Of a stretch of 64,000 bases of DNA, positions 21,302 through 30,502 are shown in pieces (the stretch's first letter is position 1; each line of letters begins with the position of its first letter). A program made the position numbers and the translations under genes. This DNA is from Microbulbifer sp. HZ11. Lineage in GTDB: Bacteria > Pseudomonadota > Gammaproteobacteria > Pseudomonadales > Cellvibrionaceae. The stretch lies in the NCBI RefSeq assembly GCF_000708675.1, contig NZ_JELR01000001.1, positions 310,001 to 374,000 of the forward strand, written 5' to 3'. Below the pieces are notes generated by a model. It had not been told where the DNA came from. It saw only the letters and a list, made by a program, of their open reading frames with translations, and did not search any database.

Positions 21302-23686
21302 ATGAAATTCAGCAACGCCTGGTTACGGGAGTGGGTAAACCCGGACCTGACAGCACAGCAGCTGGCCGACCAGATCACCATGGCGGGCCTGGAAGTGGAC
21401 GCCGTAGAGCCAGTAGCCGGCGCATTTTCCGGTGTGGTCGTGGGTGAAATCGTCGCCTGTGAACAGCATCCGGACGCCGACAAACTGCGCGTCTGTAAAG
21501 TAAAAGGCCACCCGGAAGGGGAGATGCAAGTGGTCTGCGGCGCACCCAATGCGCGCACCGGCATCAAGATTCCTTTCGCTTTAGTGGGCGCCAAGCTGCC
21601 CGGCGATTTCAAAATCAAAAAAGCCAAACTGCGCGGCGTCGAGAGCTTCGGCATGCTGTGTGCCCAGACCGAACTGGAACTGGGTGACGACAACGACGGT
21701 ATCTGGGAGCTGCCAGAAGACGCCGTTACCGGCACCGACCTGCGCGAATACCTGCAGCTGGACGACAGCACTATCGAGGTCGACCTGACCCCGAACCGTT
21801 CCGACTGCCTCGGCGTCGCCGGTATCGCCCGTGAAGTGGGTGTGCTGAACCGCTGCGAAGTCACCCCGCCGGTTATCGAGGCGGTTGCCCCGGTAATCGA
21901 CGACAGCCTGCAAGTTTCCCTGCTCGCCGAAGACGCCTGTCCGCGCTACGTCGGCCGTGTGATCCGCAACATCAATATCGACGCAGAAACCCCGCTGTGG
22001 ATGCAGGAGCGCCTGCGTCGCAGTGGTGTGCGCAGCATTGATCCGGTGGTGGATGTCACCAACTATGTTCTGCTGGAACTGGGCCAGCCCATGCATGCCT
22101 TCGACCTCGCCAAACTGAGCGGCGGCATCAAGGTGCGTATGGCGGAGCAGGGCGAAAAGCTCACCCTGCTGGACGAGCAGGAAGTGGAACTGAAAGCCGA
22201 CACCCTGCTGATTGCCGACGAGAAAGGCCCACTGGCCATCGCGGGCATCATGGGTGGACTGGATTCCTCCGTCACCAAGGCCACCAACGACATCTTCCTG
22301 GAAAGCGCCTTTTTCAGCCCGCTGGCCATTGCCGGTAAAGCCCGTTCCTACGGCCTGCACACAGATTCCTCCCACCGCTTCGAGCGCGGCGTGGATTACC
22401 GCCTGCAGGAAAAAGCCATTGAGCGCGCGACCCAGCTGCTGCTGGAAATCGTCGGCGGTGAGCCGGGCCCGGTACACCTGCGTGAAGTGACCGAAGCCAT
22501 GCCGGCCGAGCGCAATATCACCCTGCGCCGCCAGCGTGTAAGCGGTGGTCTCGGTATCGAAATGAGCGATGCCGAGATCGTTGAGATTGTCACCCGTCTG
22601 GGCCTGGAAAAGATCGCTGAAGACAGCGAAGGCTGGACCTTCCTGGTGCCCAGCTTCCGTTTCGATATCGCTATCGAATCCGACCTGCTGGAAGAACTGG
22701 CACGCGTCTACGGCTACAACCGTATTCCCAGTGTCGCCTTGAAAGCGTCTCTGGATATTGTGCCGCGCGCCGAAGCCAATGTGGCCCAGTCCCGCCTGGA
22801 GCAGACCCTACTGTCCCGCGGCTATCAAGAGGCCATCACCTTCAGCTTTATCGATCGCGATGCCTCCGCCAAATTCGACCCGGAAGTAGAGCCTGTAGCC
22901 CTGCAGAACCCTATCAGCGCAGAGCTCTCCGTCATGCGCACCACGCTGATGCCGGGCCTGGTCAAAGCCCTGCAGTACAACCTCAACCGCCAGCAGGACC
23001 GCCTGCGCCTGTTCGAAACCGGCCTGCGTTTCGTGCCCGGCAATGAGGGTGGGGCACTGCAACAGGAGCGTATGCTCGCCGGTCTGATCTACGGTACCCG
23101 TCAGCCGGAAGGCTGGACCGGCTCCAAAGACCTGGTGGACTTCTATGACATCAAAGCGGATGTGGAAGCGCTGCTGAGCCACTTCGAGGCAGAGGGCGAA
23201 TTCACCTTCGTTCCCGCCAGGCACTCCGCTCTGCACCCCGGCCAGTGCGCCGAGCTGCAGCGCAACGGCAAGCCCGTTGGCGTACTGGGCGCACTGCACC
23301 CGGAACTGCAAAAAGCCTACGACCTGCCAAAAGGTGCCTTCCTGTTTGAGCTGAGCCTGGACGGGCTGGGGCAGGCGGTCATTCCTGCCTTTATTCCACT
23401 GTCTAAATTCCCCGAGGTGCGCCGCGATCTCGCCATACTGGCAGACGTAGAGACCCCGGTTGGTCAGCTGGCTGAATCGGCGGTCAGCGCCGCTGGTGAA
23501 TTTTTGACAGACTTCAACATTTTTGACGTCTATCAGGGCAAAGGCATTGATTTTAATAGAAAAAGTGTCGCCATGGGCTTGACCTTTCAGCATCCCTCGC
23601 GCACCCTTAACGACGAAGAAATCAATGCCGCCGTGCAAGCGGTTGTTTCTGAACTAGAACAAAAATACAACGCCAGCCTGCGCTGA
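21302..23686 (+). CDS. pheT: Phenylalanyl-tRNA synthetase beta subunit
   Basis: The 794-residue structural and editing subunit. It has an N-terminal EMAP-type tRNA-binding domain (residues ~40-150, VVGEIVACEQHPDADKLRVC), B3/B4 editing domain, B5 domain, a catalytic-like core (RFERGVDYRLQEKA), and a C-terminal FDX-ACB domain beginning at LSKFPEVRRDLAILAD. Length and order are normal. Confidence 0.97.
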   Translation: MKFSNAWLREWVNPDLTAQQLADQITMAGLEVDAVEPVAGAFSGVVVGEIVACEQHPDADKLRVCKVKGHPEGEMQVVCGAPNARTGIKIPFALVGAKLPGDFKIKKAKLRGVESFGMLCAQTELELGDDNDGIWELPEDAVTGTDLREYLQLDDSTIEVDLTPNRSDCLGVAGIAREVGVLNRCEVTPPVIEAVAPVIDDSLQVSLLAEDACPRYVGRVIRNINIDAETPLWMQERLRRSGVRSIDPVVDVTNYVLLELGQPMHAFDLAKLSGGIKVRMAEQGEKLTLLDEQEVELKADTLLIADEKGPLAIAGIMGGLDSSVTKATNDIFLESAFFSPLAIAGKARSYGLHTDSSHRFERGVDYRLQEKAIERATQLLLEIVGGEPGPVHLREVTEAMPAERNITLRRQRVSGGLGIEMSDAEIVEIVTRLGLEKIAEDSEGWTFLVPSFRFDIAIESDLLEELARVYGYNRIPSVALKASLDIVPRAEANVAQSRLEQTLLSRGYQEAITFSFIDRDASAKFDPEVEPVALQNPISAELSVMRTTLMPGLVKALQYNLNRQQDRLRLFETGLRFVPGNEGGALQQERMLAGLIYGTRQPEGWTGSKDLVDFYDIKADVEALLSHFEAEGEFTFVPARHSALHPGQCAELQRNGKPVGVLGALHPELQKAYDLPKGAFLFELSLDGLGQAVIPAFIPLSKFPEVRRDLAILADVETPVGQLAESAVSAAGEFLTDFNIFDVYQGKGIDFNRKSVAMGLTFQHPSRTLNDEEINAAVQAVVSELEQKYNASLR

Positions 23687-23818
23687 TTCGGAAATCGCTC
23701 CGGGGTACGCAGTCTGACGCGCGTATCCCGAGAGCGTCTGCCTCCGGGTTCCAAGCCAACGCGGTACCAGGCTGAACAACCGGGAGTCGACGCCTCTGAA
23801 TCTGTTGGGCAGGAACCA

Positions 23819-24124
23819 ATGACAGAGGCACTGACCAAAGCCGGGCTCGCCGAGAAGTTGTACGAAGAGCTGGGTTTCAACAAGCGCGAAGCCAAAGAAA
23901 TCGTCGAATATTTCTTCGAGGAAATCCGCAACGCCCTTGAAAATAACGAGCAGGTCAAACTGTCGGGGTTTGGCAATTTCGATCTGCGTGACAAAAGCCA
24001 GCGCCCGGGACGGAACCCCAAGACTGGCGAAGAAATCCCCATTTCCGCGAGAAGGGTAGTCACCTTCAAGCCGGGGCAAAAACTCAAGGCACGAGTAGAA
24101 GAAGATGCTGGAAGCGAGTCATAA
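23819..24124 (+). CDS. ihfA: Integration host factor subunit alpha
   Basis: The alpha partner of ihfB (6311). It has 101 residues with the HU/IHF fold ([37 protein letters not shown]). It lies 132 bases after pheT, its usual place, and overlaps the next gene by 20 bases, so the two are translationally coupled. Confidence 0.97.
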   Translation: MTEALTKAGLAEKLYEELGFNKREAKEIVEYFFEEIRNALENNEQVKLSGFGNFDLRDKSQRPGRNPKTGEEIPISARRVVTFKPGQKLKARVEEDAGSES

Positions 24125-24470
24125 CAGCGAACTCCCTGTAATCCCGGGGAAACGCTATTTCACCATCGGTGAGGTCAGCGAGCTGTGTGCTGTCAAACCT
24201 CACGTACTGCGCTACTGGGAACAGGAATTCCCGCAGCTCAGCCCGGTCAAACGTCGCGGCAACCGCCGCTACTACCAACACCAGGATGTCATCCTCATCC
24301 GTCAGATCCGTGCGCTCCTGTACGAAGAGGGCTACACCATTGGCGGCGCACGCCTGCAGATGGAAAGCGGTACCTCCGAGAAAGTGCAGACGGTTCAGCT
24401 GAACCAGGTGATCCCACAGATGATCGCCGAGCTCGAAGGTGTGCTGGAATTGCTGGAAGTGGAAGCCTGA
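24105..24470 (+). CDS. MerR-family transcriptional regulator
   Basis: A 121-residue protein with an N-terminal MerR winged helix-turn-helix ([22 protein letters not shown], then [13 protein letters not shown]) and a short C-terminal helix, with no cysteine-based effector domain. This small MerR gene after ihfA is conserved in Pseudomonas and relatives; its targets are unknown. It overlaps the ihfA 3' end by 20 bases. Confidence 0.9.
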   Translation: MLEASHNSELPVIPGKRYFTIGEVSELCAVKPHVLRYWEQEFPQLSPVKRRGNRRYYQHQDVILIRQIRALLYEEGYTIGGARLQMESGTSEKVQTVQLNQVIPQMIAELEGVLELLEVEA

Positions 24471-24607
24471 TCTAACCAGAGTCAAAAAGGCGCAAAACGG
24501 GCTTGCATTCCCTCCGTACTTCGGTATGATTTGCGCCTCATCGCCAAGCGATGCCCCTTATAAATCAAGCACTTACGTCACTTTGACCGCTCGGTTTATA
24601 TCTCCAT

Positions 24608-24684
24608 CGGAGTGTAGCGCAGCCTGGTAGCGCACCACACTGGGGGTGTGGTGGTCGTCGGTTCAAATCCGGCCACTCCGACCA
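24608..24684 (+). tRNA. tRNA-Pro (anticodon GGG)
   Basis: A complete 77-base cloverleaf. The acceptor CGGAGTG pairs with CACTCCG, the anticodon loop is CTGGGGGTG (GGG), the T arm is GGTTCAAATCC, and CCA is encoded. It marks the boundary between the conserved operon and an AT-rich accessory island, so it is a candidate integration site. Confidence 0.95.
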
Positions 24685-24711
24685 TAAAATCGTTGTAAAT
24701 CAACGACTTAG

Positions 24712-24738
24712 AAGCCCGTCAAGTTAGCGGGCTTTTTT
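24712..24738 (+). terminator. Terminator of tRNA-Pro
   Basis: The stem AAGCCCG pairs with CGGGCTT around TCAAGTTAG and is followed by TTTTTT, 27 bases after the tRNA CCA end. Confidence 0.85.
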
Positions 24739-24945
24739 GTGTCTGGAATTTAAGTCCATATTAAGTCCTAGTGGCGACAATGCCGGCTGGTCTTGCAGCG
24801 CTTGCCATCAATAAGGAAGAGAGGTGGGCTGCTATCGCAATCGTATCCAGCAGTGACGCAGCCTCTGGAAGCCGTAGGTTGTGTCCGTCTTACTTTTACA
24901 TGTATAAGAACTACTGGTCGCTTAGTTTAAAAAAAGGGGGCGCAG
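24739..24945. other. Junction between tRNA-Pro and the accessory island
   Basis: About 200 bases with no convincing gene. The sequence TTAAGTCCATATTAAGTCC contains two TTAAGTCC-type direct repeats at 24750-24768, which could be a remnant of an integrase arm or att region, but no integrase gene or second tRNA-end repeat was found. A short open frame from 24771 has no recognisable domain. The end of the segment holds AAAAGGGGG, the ribosome site for the STAND gene. Confidence 0.4.
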
Positions 24946-27246
24946 TTGGATTTAACGAAAAATAAAAGAAAGACCGCGATGTTGCTTTATGAACTTGAGG
25001 AGTCATTGGGTAACTATGTTCGTGACAACGAGGGTGCCATATCACTCGGGAACTCTGGATATTCCGATGTAAATATCGGAAATGAGCTCGAGAAGAGTTA
25101 TCTCGACGATATTTTTAAGCTTGCTATTGCAGCAACTCAAGGTACAAGCTCGGAAAATCATGTTAAGCATTTGTACCGTTTAGCTCACGATTTATCTCTA
25201 TTTGAAATTCGCAATGCGATTGCCCATCCTAATCGTACTTTTTTTAATTGTTACTGGTATAGGGTTGCAGCAATTTGCTCTGACCCGGCATTCGAGCGGC
25301 TAGGGATCAAGGAGTTAATGGGCTGCCTGTATTCCGCAGAGAATAATACGATAGAAGATCCACCTGAAGGGTGGGAAGACCGCTATAAATGGGAGATTCC
25401 TAATAATTTGCCAGCTACAGCGGAATCCGATGTTACGGGACTCATTGGCCGTAATAAGGAGCATGACTACCTTACCAAAAAACTTAAATCGCCAAGAACT
25501 AACACGCTTGCCATCGTGGCCCCTGGAGGATTTGGAAAGACAGCCTTGGCGATAGACCTTTTGAAGTCGATTGTGTCCTCCCCCAGTTCCACAGATTGGG
25601 TTGATGGAGTTTGTTATTGCTCGCTAAAGGTTGAGGAGTTGACACAGGGTGGGGCCAAAAAAATTGCGTCTGACTTCGAATCTCTGCAATTAGAGGATCA
25701 AGTTCGTAAGATATTAAATGACGTATTCGATGAAAATTTTGATAATATCCGCGAATTTATTGCAAGTTACGCAGATAAGAGGCTTTTGATTTGCATTGAT
25801 AATCTTGAAACTATTCTTAGGGATAGTCCTGAGGTTTTTGAGGAGGTGGTAGATTTACTTCCACAAACGTGGAAGGTATTGGTTACAAGTCGAGTGACCA
25901 TCACAAATGCTTATATCCACACGCTGTCCGAGCTGCCTGAGCGATCAGCAGAACATCTTGCGCGCCTCTATAATAAGAATCGAGGTGGTGAGGAGTTAGA
26001 GAACTCGAGATATTTGGAAATTGCGAAACTCTGCTACTGTAACCCTCTAGCAATACGATTGACGATCGATTTAATTTTATCTGGAAATGAAATTCCTGAT
26101 TCAATTAGCCAGGCAAAATCTAGCATCTCTGAATTTTCATTTAAAAACTTAATCGATTCATTGCCCGATTTATCAGTTCAGGTGCTTGAGTTGATATTTA
26201 TCCGTGGCGTGTGCGATAGGAGAAGTGTGTGTGAGATATTAGGTTGTAATCCTGACCAGGCTGCAGAGGCGTTGTCTAATCTATTCCGTACATCGCTGAT
26301 CAAGAGGATTTCTTCTAAAGACGATGTTGAATCTTATCAGGTTAATGGCTCAGTTGAAGAGCTTCTCGCGTATAATCCAAAAAACTTACTAGTGCGAGAA
26401 AAAATACAACAAAAAATCTCCTCGAGAAAGGCAATAGCTACGCAAATTGATGTTCAGCAGCGAGTCAATAAAACCCCGTCTTGGCACATTGATTTTATTC
26501 CAGTTGATACTGATGACGCTCTTAAGATTATCTTGCAGAAGTCGAATAGAGCTTTCAAGAAGCGAGAGCTCCTCGCGGAAGCATATAAAGAATTTAAAGA
26601 AAAATATGTTCACTACTCGGAGAATGAGTTCTTTTTAAGGGCGTACGCCTTAATACTCTTAAAGCTTCAGTTAATTGATCAGGCTGAAGTTGAATACAAA
26701 AAGGCTGTTTCAGCATCTGATAATCCTTTGGTTATGATGTATGGTTTGGGGCGATTTTATCATTCTGCCATGCAGCCAGAAAAGGCTGTGGTCGTATACC
26801 GAGATATTCTTTCGGACTTTGGTAGGGTTGAATTGGTTGATGATTTTGAAGACTTTGAAAGATCTGTTTACCAAGGTTATTACCTGGGGCTGATTTATAC
26901 AGGGGAGTTCTTGCAGGTTATTGAGGAGACAAAAAAATGGAAGGAATTGGGTCATCTCAAGGGTATTGTAGGTACATTTAGAGCTACGGCCTTTAAAAGA
27001 AAGTTGGAGCTAGAAATACATTCGGATCATGAAGGGGCGAAGAAATCCCTAAATAGTGCGTTGAAGATTACAGACGAAGTGTTGTCTCATGAAGGCTACG
27101 CAGCTGCTTTCTGTGTTCAAGCATTTAAGTTGGTTGAAGAAATTATTGTATGTTTTGTAAATCAATTATTTCGTAAAAACAATGTTGATCTTGCCCGTGA
27201 TGCTCTAGTTTTTTGTGATAAGCACTTACTTGATATTGTTGACGGG
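24946..27246 (+). pseudogene. HEPN-like / STAND NTPase / TPR gene, 5' part, disrupted by an IS
   Basis: 767 codons of a large protein whose 3' end lies at 28885-29277, beyond an IS3-family insertion. An N-terminal helical domain (1-130) has the motif EIRNAIAHPNR at 87-97, matching the R-x4-H signature of HEPN ribonucleases (R89, H94). A STAND/NB-ARC-like NTPase core follows: Walker A APGGFGKT (192-199), Walker B LLICIDNLE (D285), the arginine-containing VLVTSR (311-316), and CNPLAIRL (365-372), the GLPL-like motif. A winged-helix-like segment comes next, then TPR-like helical repeats (about 550-760). The start TTG 24946 has AAAGGGGG five bases upstream. STAND proteins with nuclease domains are often antiphage sensors (Avs, NLR-like); that role is inference. 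The gene is AT-richer than its neighbours, suggesting transfer. As it stands the frame ends inside the IS (PYVSG then TAG). Confidence 0.75.
27243..27246 (+). repeat. Target-site duplication CGGG, left copy
   Basis: CGGG immediately precedes the left end of the IS3-family element and recurs at 28881-28884 after its right end. Removing one copy plus the element restores the STAND reading frame. Confidence 0.8.
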
Positions 27247-27293
27247 CCCTATGTGTCAGGGTAGTTGTCGCCTGAACTTTTCAGAGGACAACC

Positions 27294-27794
27294 ATGCCCC
27301 ACTATTCACCTGAACGTAAAGAGGCCATCCTCAAGAAGATGGCGCCGCCTCACAGCATGACCGTTGCCGAACTGGCGAGCCAGGAAGGCATCAGTACCGC
27401 TACCCTGTACAATTGGCGTAAAGCCGCCAGACAACGAGGTGCTGTTTTGCCTTCCAACTCTGCTACTCCCGATAATTGGAGTAGCGAAGAAAAATTCAAA
27501 GTCGTCCTTGAAACTGCCCCAATGACTGAGGCGGAGCTCAGTGAATACTGCCGCAAGAAAGGCCTTTACCCCGAGCAGATTGAGGCCTGGAAAACGGCCT
27601 GCATGTCAGCCAATGCTGTATCTGACGAGCAGTCTAAACGCAACCAAAAGGCCAGTAAGGCCGAGAAAAAGCGTATCAAAAAGCTTGAGGCAGAGCTGCG
27701 ACGTAAGGAGAAGGCGCTCGCTGAAACCGCTGCGCTCCTCACACTGTCAAAAAAAGCCGAGGCGATCTGGGGCCACAAAGACGAGGACGAATGA
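27294..27794 (+). CDS. IS3-family transposase OrfA, copy 1
   Basis: A 166-residue DNA-binding subunit. An N-terminal helix-turn-helix (MTVAELASQEGISTATLYNW) resembles IS3-type OrfA, a second helical segment (TEAELSEYCRKKGLYPEQIE) follows, and the C-terminal third is a Lys/Glu-rich coiled coil suited to dimerisation. Its stop overlaps the orfB start (ATGA at 27791), pointing to termination-reinitiation rather than a -1 frameshift. Confidence 0.9.
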   Translation: MPHYSPERKEAILKKMAPPHSMTVAELASQEGISTATLYNWRKAARQRGAVLPSNSATPDNWSSEEKFKVVLETAPMTEAELSEYCRKKGLYPEQIEAWKTACMSANAVSDEQSKRNQKASKAEKKRIKKLEAELRRKEKALAETAALLTLSKKAEAIWGHKDEDE

Positions 27795-28837
27795 CCAGCC
27801 TCCCAGATCGCCAGCAGATCGTTGCTCTGATTGCCGAAGCCAATCGCAGCGGAGCCCGGCTGGCCAAGGCCTGTGCCTTGCTGAACTTGAGCGTACGCAC
27901 CTATCAACGCTGGGTCACTGACGAGGTTGTCAGGGAAGATCAGAGGCCCGTGGTGCCGAGGCCGGAGCCATCGAACAAACTGACGGCTAAGGAGCGTCAA
28001 GCCGTAATAGCCCTGTGTAATCAACCTGAATACCGAAGCTGCCCTCCAGCATTTATTGTTGCTGACCAGCTGGATCAGGGCCATTATCTCGCCTCTGAAT
28101 CAACGCTCTACCGGGTTTTACATGAATACAATCAAGTCCACCGTAGAGGCCGCCAGAAGGCGCCGGAGCGGAAGCGAGCAGCGACCACACACAAAGCATC
28201 AGAACCAAACTGTCTGTGGTCGTGGGATATCTCGTGGCTACCAGGACCAGCATGCGGAACCTGGTATTACCTTTACTTGGTTATGGATGTTTACAGCCGG
28301 AAAATTGTCGGCCATGAGGTGTATGAGCGTGAGACCGGAGAGTTGGCTTGTGAGTTTATCGAGAAAGCCTGCTGGCGTGAGCGCCTGACGGCGAAGAGCA
28401 AGCCGCTTGTACTGCACTCCGATAATGGTAGCCCCATGAAGGCGGCGACATTCCTGGAGAAACTGTATGACCTTGGTATAACCCCCTCGAACAGCCGCCC
28501 CCGAGTGAGCAACGACAATGCCTACTCTGAGTCATTGTTCAAGACGCTGAAGTTCCGACCGGGCTTCCCGGCAAGTGGCTTCAAAACGATCAATGAAGCT
28601 CGGAACTGGGTGCTGGCGTTTGTGCGATGGTACAACACCGAGCATCGCCACAGTGGCTTGAACTACGTAACACCTGAGCAACGCCATAATGGAGAGGCTC
28701 ACGAGATACTGATTCAGCGCAGAGTTGTGCTTGAGGCTGCGAAGGCCAAGAACCCTCGACGCTGGTCAGGAGAAACCAGAAACCTCAGCTTGCCGGAGTC
28801 AGTAATGCTGAACCCGGACAAGGCGGTAAATTGTTAA
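27791..28837 (+). CDS. IS3-family transposase OrfB (DDE integrase), copy 1
   Basis: A 348-residue transposase catalytic subunit. It has an N-terminal helix-turn-helix (LAKACALLNLSVRTYQRW), an HTH_21-like region, and an rve-type RNase H fold with the DDE residues visible in WSWDISW, LHSDNGSP and NAYSESLFKTLKF, ending with WYNTEHRHSGLNYVTPEQRH. The frame is full length here, unlike in copy 2. Confidence 0.93.
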   Translation: MTSLPDRQQIVALIAEANRSGARLAKACALLNLSVRTYQRWVTDEVVREDQRPVVPRPEPSNKLTAKERQAVIALCNQPEYRSCPPAFIVADQLDQGHYLASESTLYRVLHEYNQVHRRGRQKAPERKRAATTHKASEPNCLWSWDISWLPGPACGTWYYLYLVMDVYSRKIVGHEVYERETGELACEFIEKACWRERLTAKSKPLVLHSDNGSPMKAATFLEKLYDLGITPSNSRPRVSNDNAYSESLFKTLKFRPGFPASGFKTINEARNWVLAFVRWYNTEHRHSGLNYVTPEQRHNGEAHEILIQRRVVLEAAKAKNPRRWSGETRNLSLPESVMLNPDKAVNC

Positions 28838-28880
28838 AGAGCTGATACCTTAAACGCGACAACTACGTTGACAGATACCG

Positions 28881-28884
28881 CGGG
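28881..28884 (+). repeat. Target-site duplication CGGG, right copy
   Basis: Matches 27243-27246 and flanks the right end of IS3-family copy 1. Confidence 0.8.
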
Positions 28885-29277
28885 CATCCAAGGGCGAATT
28901 TGGACTCGGTTGTTGAGAAAGTTAGTTCGTTGATGGAGATTGATGTACCCGATAATCCTTTCAAATCAAAGTATAGATGGAAAACATACCTTTCTCCGAT
29001 AATTTCTAACGGGGTTGAAATCGATGAAATTGTTGGAGAGTTCGTTTTAGTGAAAATTGTGCATTTCGCTAAGAATGAAAAGGGGAACCGGTCTAATTTC
29101 CTTTTTGCAAAGGATGCAAGTGATGAAGAATACTTTGTTCATTTGCAATATCTGACTAATTGTGAGTGGCAGGACTGGGTGAAGCTGCGAGAGGGGAACC
29201 AATTGGCGGTTCTTTCTTTTGATAGTGTTAAGGGAAAAGCTCATCATGTGACGGATTGTCTGATGATAAATACGTAG
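28885..29277 (+). pseudogene. STAND gene, 3' part: OB/cold-shock-like C-terminal domain
   Basis: Continues the frame of 24946-27246 once the IS and one CGGG are removed: ...DIVDG joins HPRANLDSVVEK, giving an ~897-residue protein. The C-terminal ~80 residues (EFVLVKIVHFAKNEKGNRSNFLFA, EEYFVHLQYL, VKLREGNQLAVLSFDSVKGKAHHV) have the strand pattern of a cold-shock or S1-like OB fold, including a DVFVH-like YFVH, which suggests nucleic-acid binding. This is a by-eye fold guess. A GTG/TTG-started fragment (TTG 28900) could still be made. Confidence 0.7.
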
Positions 29278-29295
29278 TTAAATTTGCCCGTACAG

Positions 29296-29599
29296 TTATT
29301 GACAGTACTCCAAGGGAGGGGCGTTCGCCCCTCCTATTGCTCTCGCCTCCGCTCCGCAGCTTTCGAATTCAGCAACTGGTCGAACTGTCCATTCGTGAAA
29401 GCGGGTGACAACCCGAGATTTGGCTTGGAATAGCAGGCCGATCAGTTTTTGAGCTTCTTGGCCGTATTTGTTTAATCCCTCTTTGGCGACGTGCAGCGCC
29501 CGCAACGGTAGGCTGGCTCGTTCTGGAGTGGGGCCACCAGATAGCTCGGTAAAGGTCTCCCAGTCTCCCTTATCAGCGGCCTCGATGAGTCCTTTTAAA
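29296..29599 (-). pseudogene. Remnant resembling a P2-type phage replication endonuclease (GpA) C-terminus
   Basis: An open minus-strand frame runs from the IS66 left end to a stop at 29296. It reads EAADKGDWETFTELSGGP, then RASLPLRALHVAKEGLNKYG, then RVVTRFHEWTVR. The DW...GGP...R..LPLR...YG order, and the position at a protein C-terminus, resemble the replication gene A proteins of P2-like phages. The 5' part is missing at the IS66 border, so this is a fragment of a decayed prophage or phage satellite. The resemblance is from memory of the family. Confidence 0.5.
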
Positions 29600-29679
29600 G
29601 TAAGCGCTCAATTAACCCCATCTAAAACTCGGCAACCCTGCCCGGTACGCTTCTGATTTTTAACGATCAGGAGATCCAC

Positions 29680-29976
29680 ATGACCACCCAAAGTAAAACC
29701 GATTTCTGGCAGCAGCACATTGCGGACTGGCATGCTAGTGGTTTATCTCAGGCTGTCTACTGTGACCAGCACAATCTAAAGCTCAGCACCTTCACCTACT
29801 GGCGCAGCAAGCAGAGCAAGCCCCGGCCGAAATTGATCCCGGTATCTATGCCGACAACCTCCGATCTGGCTGAGCTCTCACTGCCGGGCGGGATTCAGCT
29901 TCAGCTTCCGGTCACCGCTCTTGGGCAAATACTGCCGATACTGTGGCGCCTGCTGCGAGAGCAGCGCACATGTTAA
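29680..29976 (+). CDS. tnpA: IS66-family accessory protein TnpA
   Basis: A 98-residue protein beginning MTTQSKTDFWQQHIADWHAS, with a helix-turn-helix (GLSQAVYCDQHNLKLSTFTYW) and a short tail, typical of IS66 TnpA. ATCAGGAGATCCAC supplies the ribosome site. It overlaps tnpB by seven bases. Confidence 0.88.
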   Translation: MTTQSKTDFWQQHIADWHASGLSQAVYCDQHNLKLSTFTYWRSKQSKPRPKLIPVSMPTTSDLAELSLPGGIQLQLPVTALGQILPILWRLLREQRTC

Positions 29977-30326
29977 GGCCGGCACAGTCCGCCCAAGTTT
30001 ACCTGTACATGGAGCCGGTGGACATGCGCAAGTCCATCGACGGCCTCGCGGCACTGGTGGAGCTGGAGATGGAGCTGTCGCCAGCGCTCGAGGCCATCTT
30101 CGTGTTCTGCAACCGCGGGCGCGACAAAATCAAGCTACTCTACTGGGAACGCAACGGCTTCGTGGTCTGGTACAAGCGCTTAGAGAAACAGCGCTTCCAG
30201 TGGATGCGCGATGCGGACTTTGTCTATCAGCTACGCACTGGTCGCGATCTAAACCAGCTCCTCGACGGGCTCAATATCTGGAGCCAAAAACCCCACCGAT
30301 CTATCCAGTTCGACTCGGTTACCTGA
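29970..30326 (+). CDS. tnpB: IS66-family accessory protein TnpB (Orf2)
   Basis: A 118-residue protein with the strongly conserved IS66 Orf2 motifs VYLYMEPVDMRKSIDGLAAL and NRGRDKIKLLYWERNGFVVW. ATG 29970 is chosen, overlapping the tnpA stop; a longer frame from 29943 is unlikely. TnpB is needed for transposition in IS66 elements, but its biochemical role is unclear. Confidence 0.92.
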   Translation: MLRPAQSAQVYLYMEPVDMRKSIDGLAALVELEMELSPALEAIFVFCNRGRDKIKLLYWERNGFVVWYKRLEKQRFQWMRDADFVYQLRTGRDLNQLLDGLNIWSQKPHRSIQFDSVT

Positions 30327-30343
30327 GCCCGCGCTGCGATACA

Positions 30344-30459
30344 ATGGCGGTCATGAAGAAGCTGACCGCCGAACAACTCCCAGATGATATCGATGCGCTG
30401 AAAGCGCTTCTGGTTCAGCAGCAATCTCAGTTGCTGCAGAAGCAGCAGCGTATCGACCT
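30344..30459 (+). pseudogene. tnpC: IS66 transposase TnpC, 5' part
   Basis: Codes for MAVMKKLTAEQLPDDIDALK and the start of the N-terminal coiled coil, then is cut by the IS3-family copy 2 at ...QQRIDL. A second ATG at 30353 is also possible. Joined to 32100-33594 it gives a ~536-residue TnpC. Confidence 0.88.
30456..30459 (+). repeat. Target-site duplication ACCT, left copy
   Basis: ACCT precedes the left end of IS3-family copy 2 and is repeated at 32096-32099. Confidence 0.85.
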
Positions 30460-30502
30460 CGGTATCTGTCAACGTAGTTGTCGCGTTTAAGGTATCAGCT
30501 CT

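Larger units (their letters stand above)
27247..28880 (+). mobile_element. IS3-family insertion sequence, copy 1 (1634 bp)
   Basis: Ends were set by comparing the two copies in this window and their 4-base target duplications. The left end CCCTATGTGTCAGGGTAG and the right end (reverse complement CGGTATCTGTCAACGTAG) form imperfect terminal inverted repeats matching at about 20 of 25 positions and ending in GTAGTTGTCGC. It carries orfA and orfB overlapping by ATGA. Its orfB is intact, so this copy may be active. It interrupts the STAND gene. Confidence 0.9.

Noticed and set aside
24771-24965. 64-residue frame after tRNA-Pro
   Set aside because: No ribosome site or known domain; it may be a decayed integrase-region fragment but cannot be supported.
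29315-29334. GC hairpin after the STAND 3' part
   Set aside because: A good stem with a tiny loop but no T-run; not called as a terminator.
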